This document shows positions 7,518-7,572 of a DNA stretch of 7,572 nucleotides, one piece after another. The DNA comes from Candidatus Sulfotelmatobacter sp. Its GTDB lineage: Bacteria > Acidobacteriota > Terriglobia > Terriglobales > Acidobacteriaceae. Both the position numbers and the translations under genes were made by a program. Each line of letters begins with the position of its first letter. The stretch's first letter is position 1. The stretch spans positions 1-7,572 of the forward strand of contig JASIKQ010000548.1 in assembly GCA_030049565.1 (NCBI GenBank). Reading direction: 5' to 3'. The notes under the pieces are model-generated. The model saw nothing but the letters and a program-made list of their open reading frames with translations. It was not told the DNA's origin and did not search any database.

Positions 7518-7572
<55 letters not shown>

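Overview
The window is a GC-rich bacterial chromosome segment with three complete protein genes on the plus strand and the 3' part of a tRNA gene on the minus strand at the right edge. The two large genes encode kinases beginning [10 protein letters not shown] with a [13 protein letters not shown] glycine loop. Each joins a Ser/Thr kinase domain to one membrane helix, a TolB/FlgO-like domain and TPR repeats. Proteins of this build are typical of soil Acidobacteriota (Koribacter/Solibacter-like genomes), so that phylum is the most likely source. This is an inference from protein architecture, since no rRNA or other phylogenetic marker is present.

Layout: (1) Bases 1-226 are a noncoding left edge with a possible folded element at 1-87, then a sigma70-like promoter (168-195) and a 7-bp dyad (194-221) before a lactate permease gene. 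(2) Bases 227-2029 encode an LldP/LctP-family lactate permease. (3) Bases 2030-2134 are intergenic and hold a promoter module. (4) Bases 2135-4999 encode kinase 1 (954 aa). (5) Bases 5000-5065 are intergenic and hold a second copy of that module. (6) Bases 5066-7462 encode kinase 2 (798 aa). (7) Bases 7463-7517 are a short spacer, followed by a minus-strand tRNA with a CAT anticodon, probably elongator tRNA-Met, cut by the window end.

The most informative feature is the relation between the two kinase genes. Their first 289 residues are about 80% identical by hand count, and one stretch of 45 residues including most of the activation loop differs at a single position. Beyond the membrane helix the two proteins diverge strongly. 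Each gene has its own promoter of the form TGGACA-17 bp-TAAGAT followed by an identical 11-bp block over the predicted transcription start. The picture is a tandem duplication of a promoter plus kinase cassette carrying two different extracytoplasmic sensor/scaffold regions. The permease lies upstream in the same direction, but nothing in the sequence links it functionally to the kinases.

I see no insertion sequence, CRISPR array, phage gene, toxin-antitoxin pair or unknown multi-gene system. The window is mostly ordinary chromosome, with some interest in the paired kinase cassettes and their cis elements.
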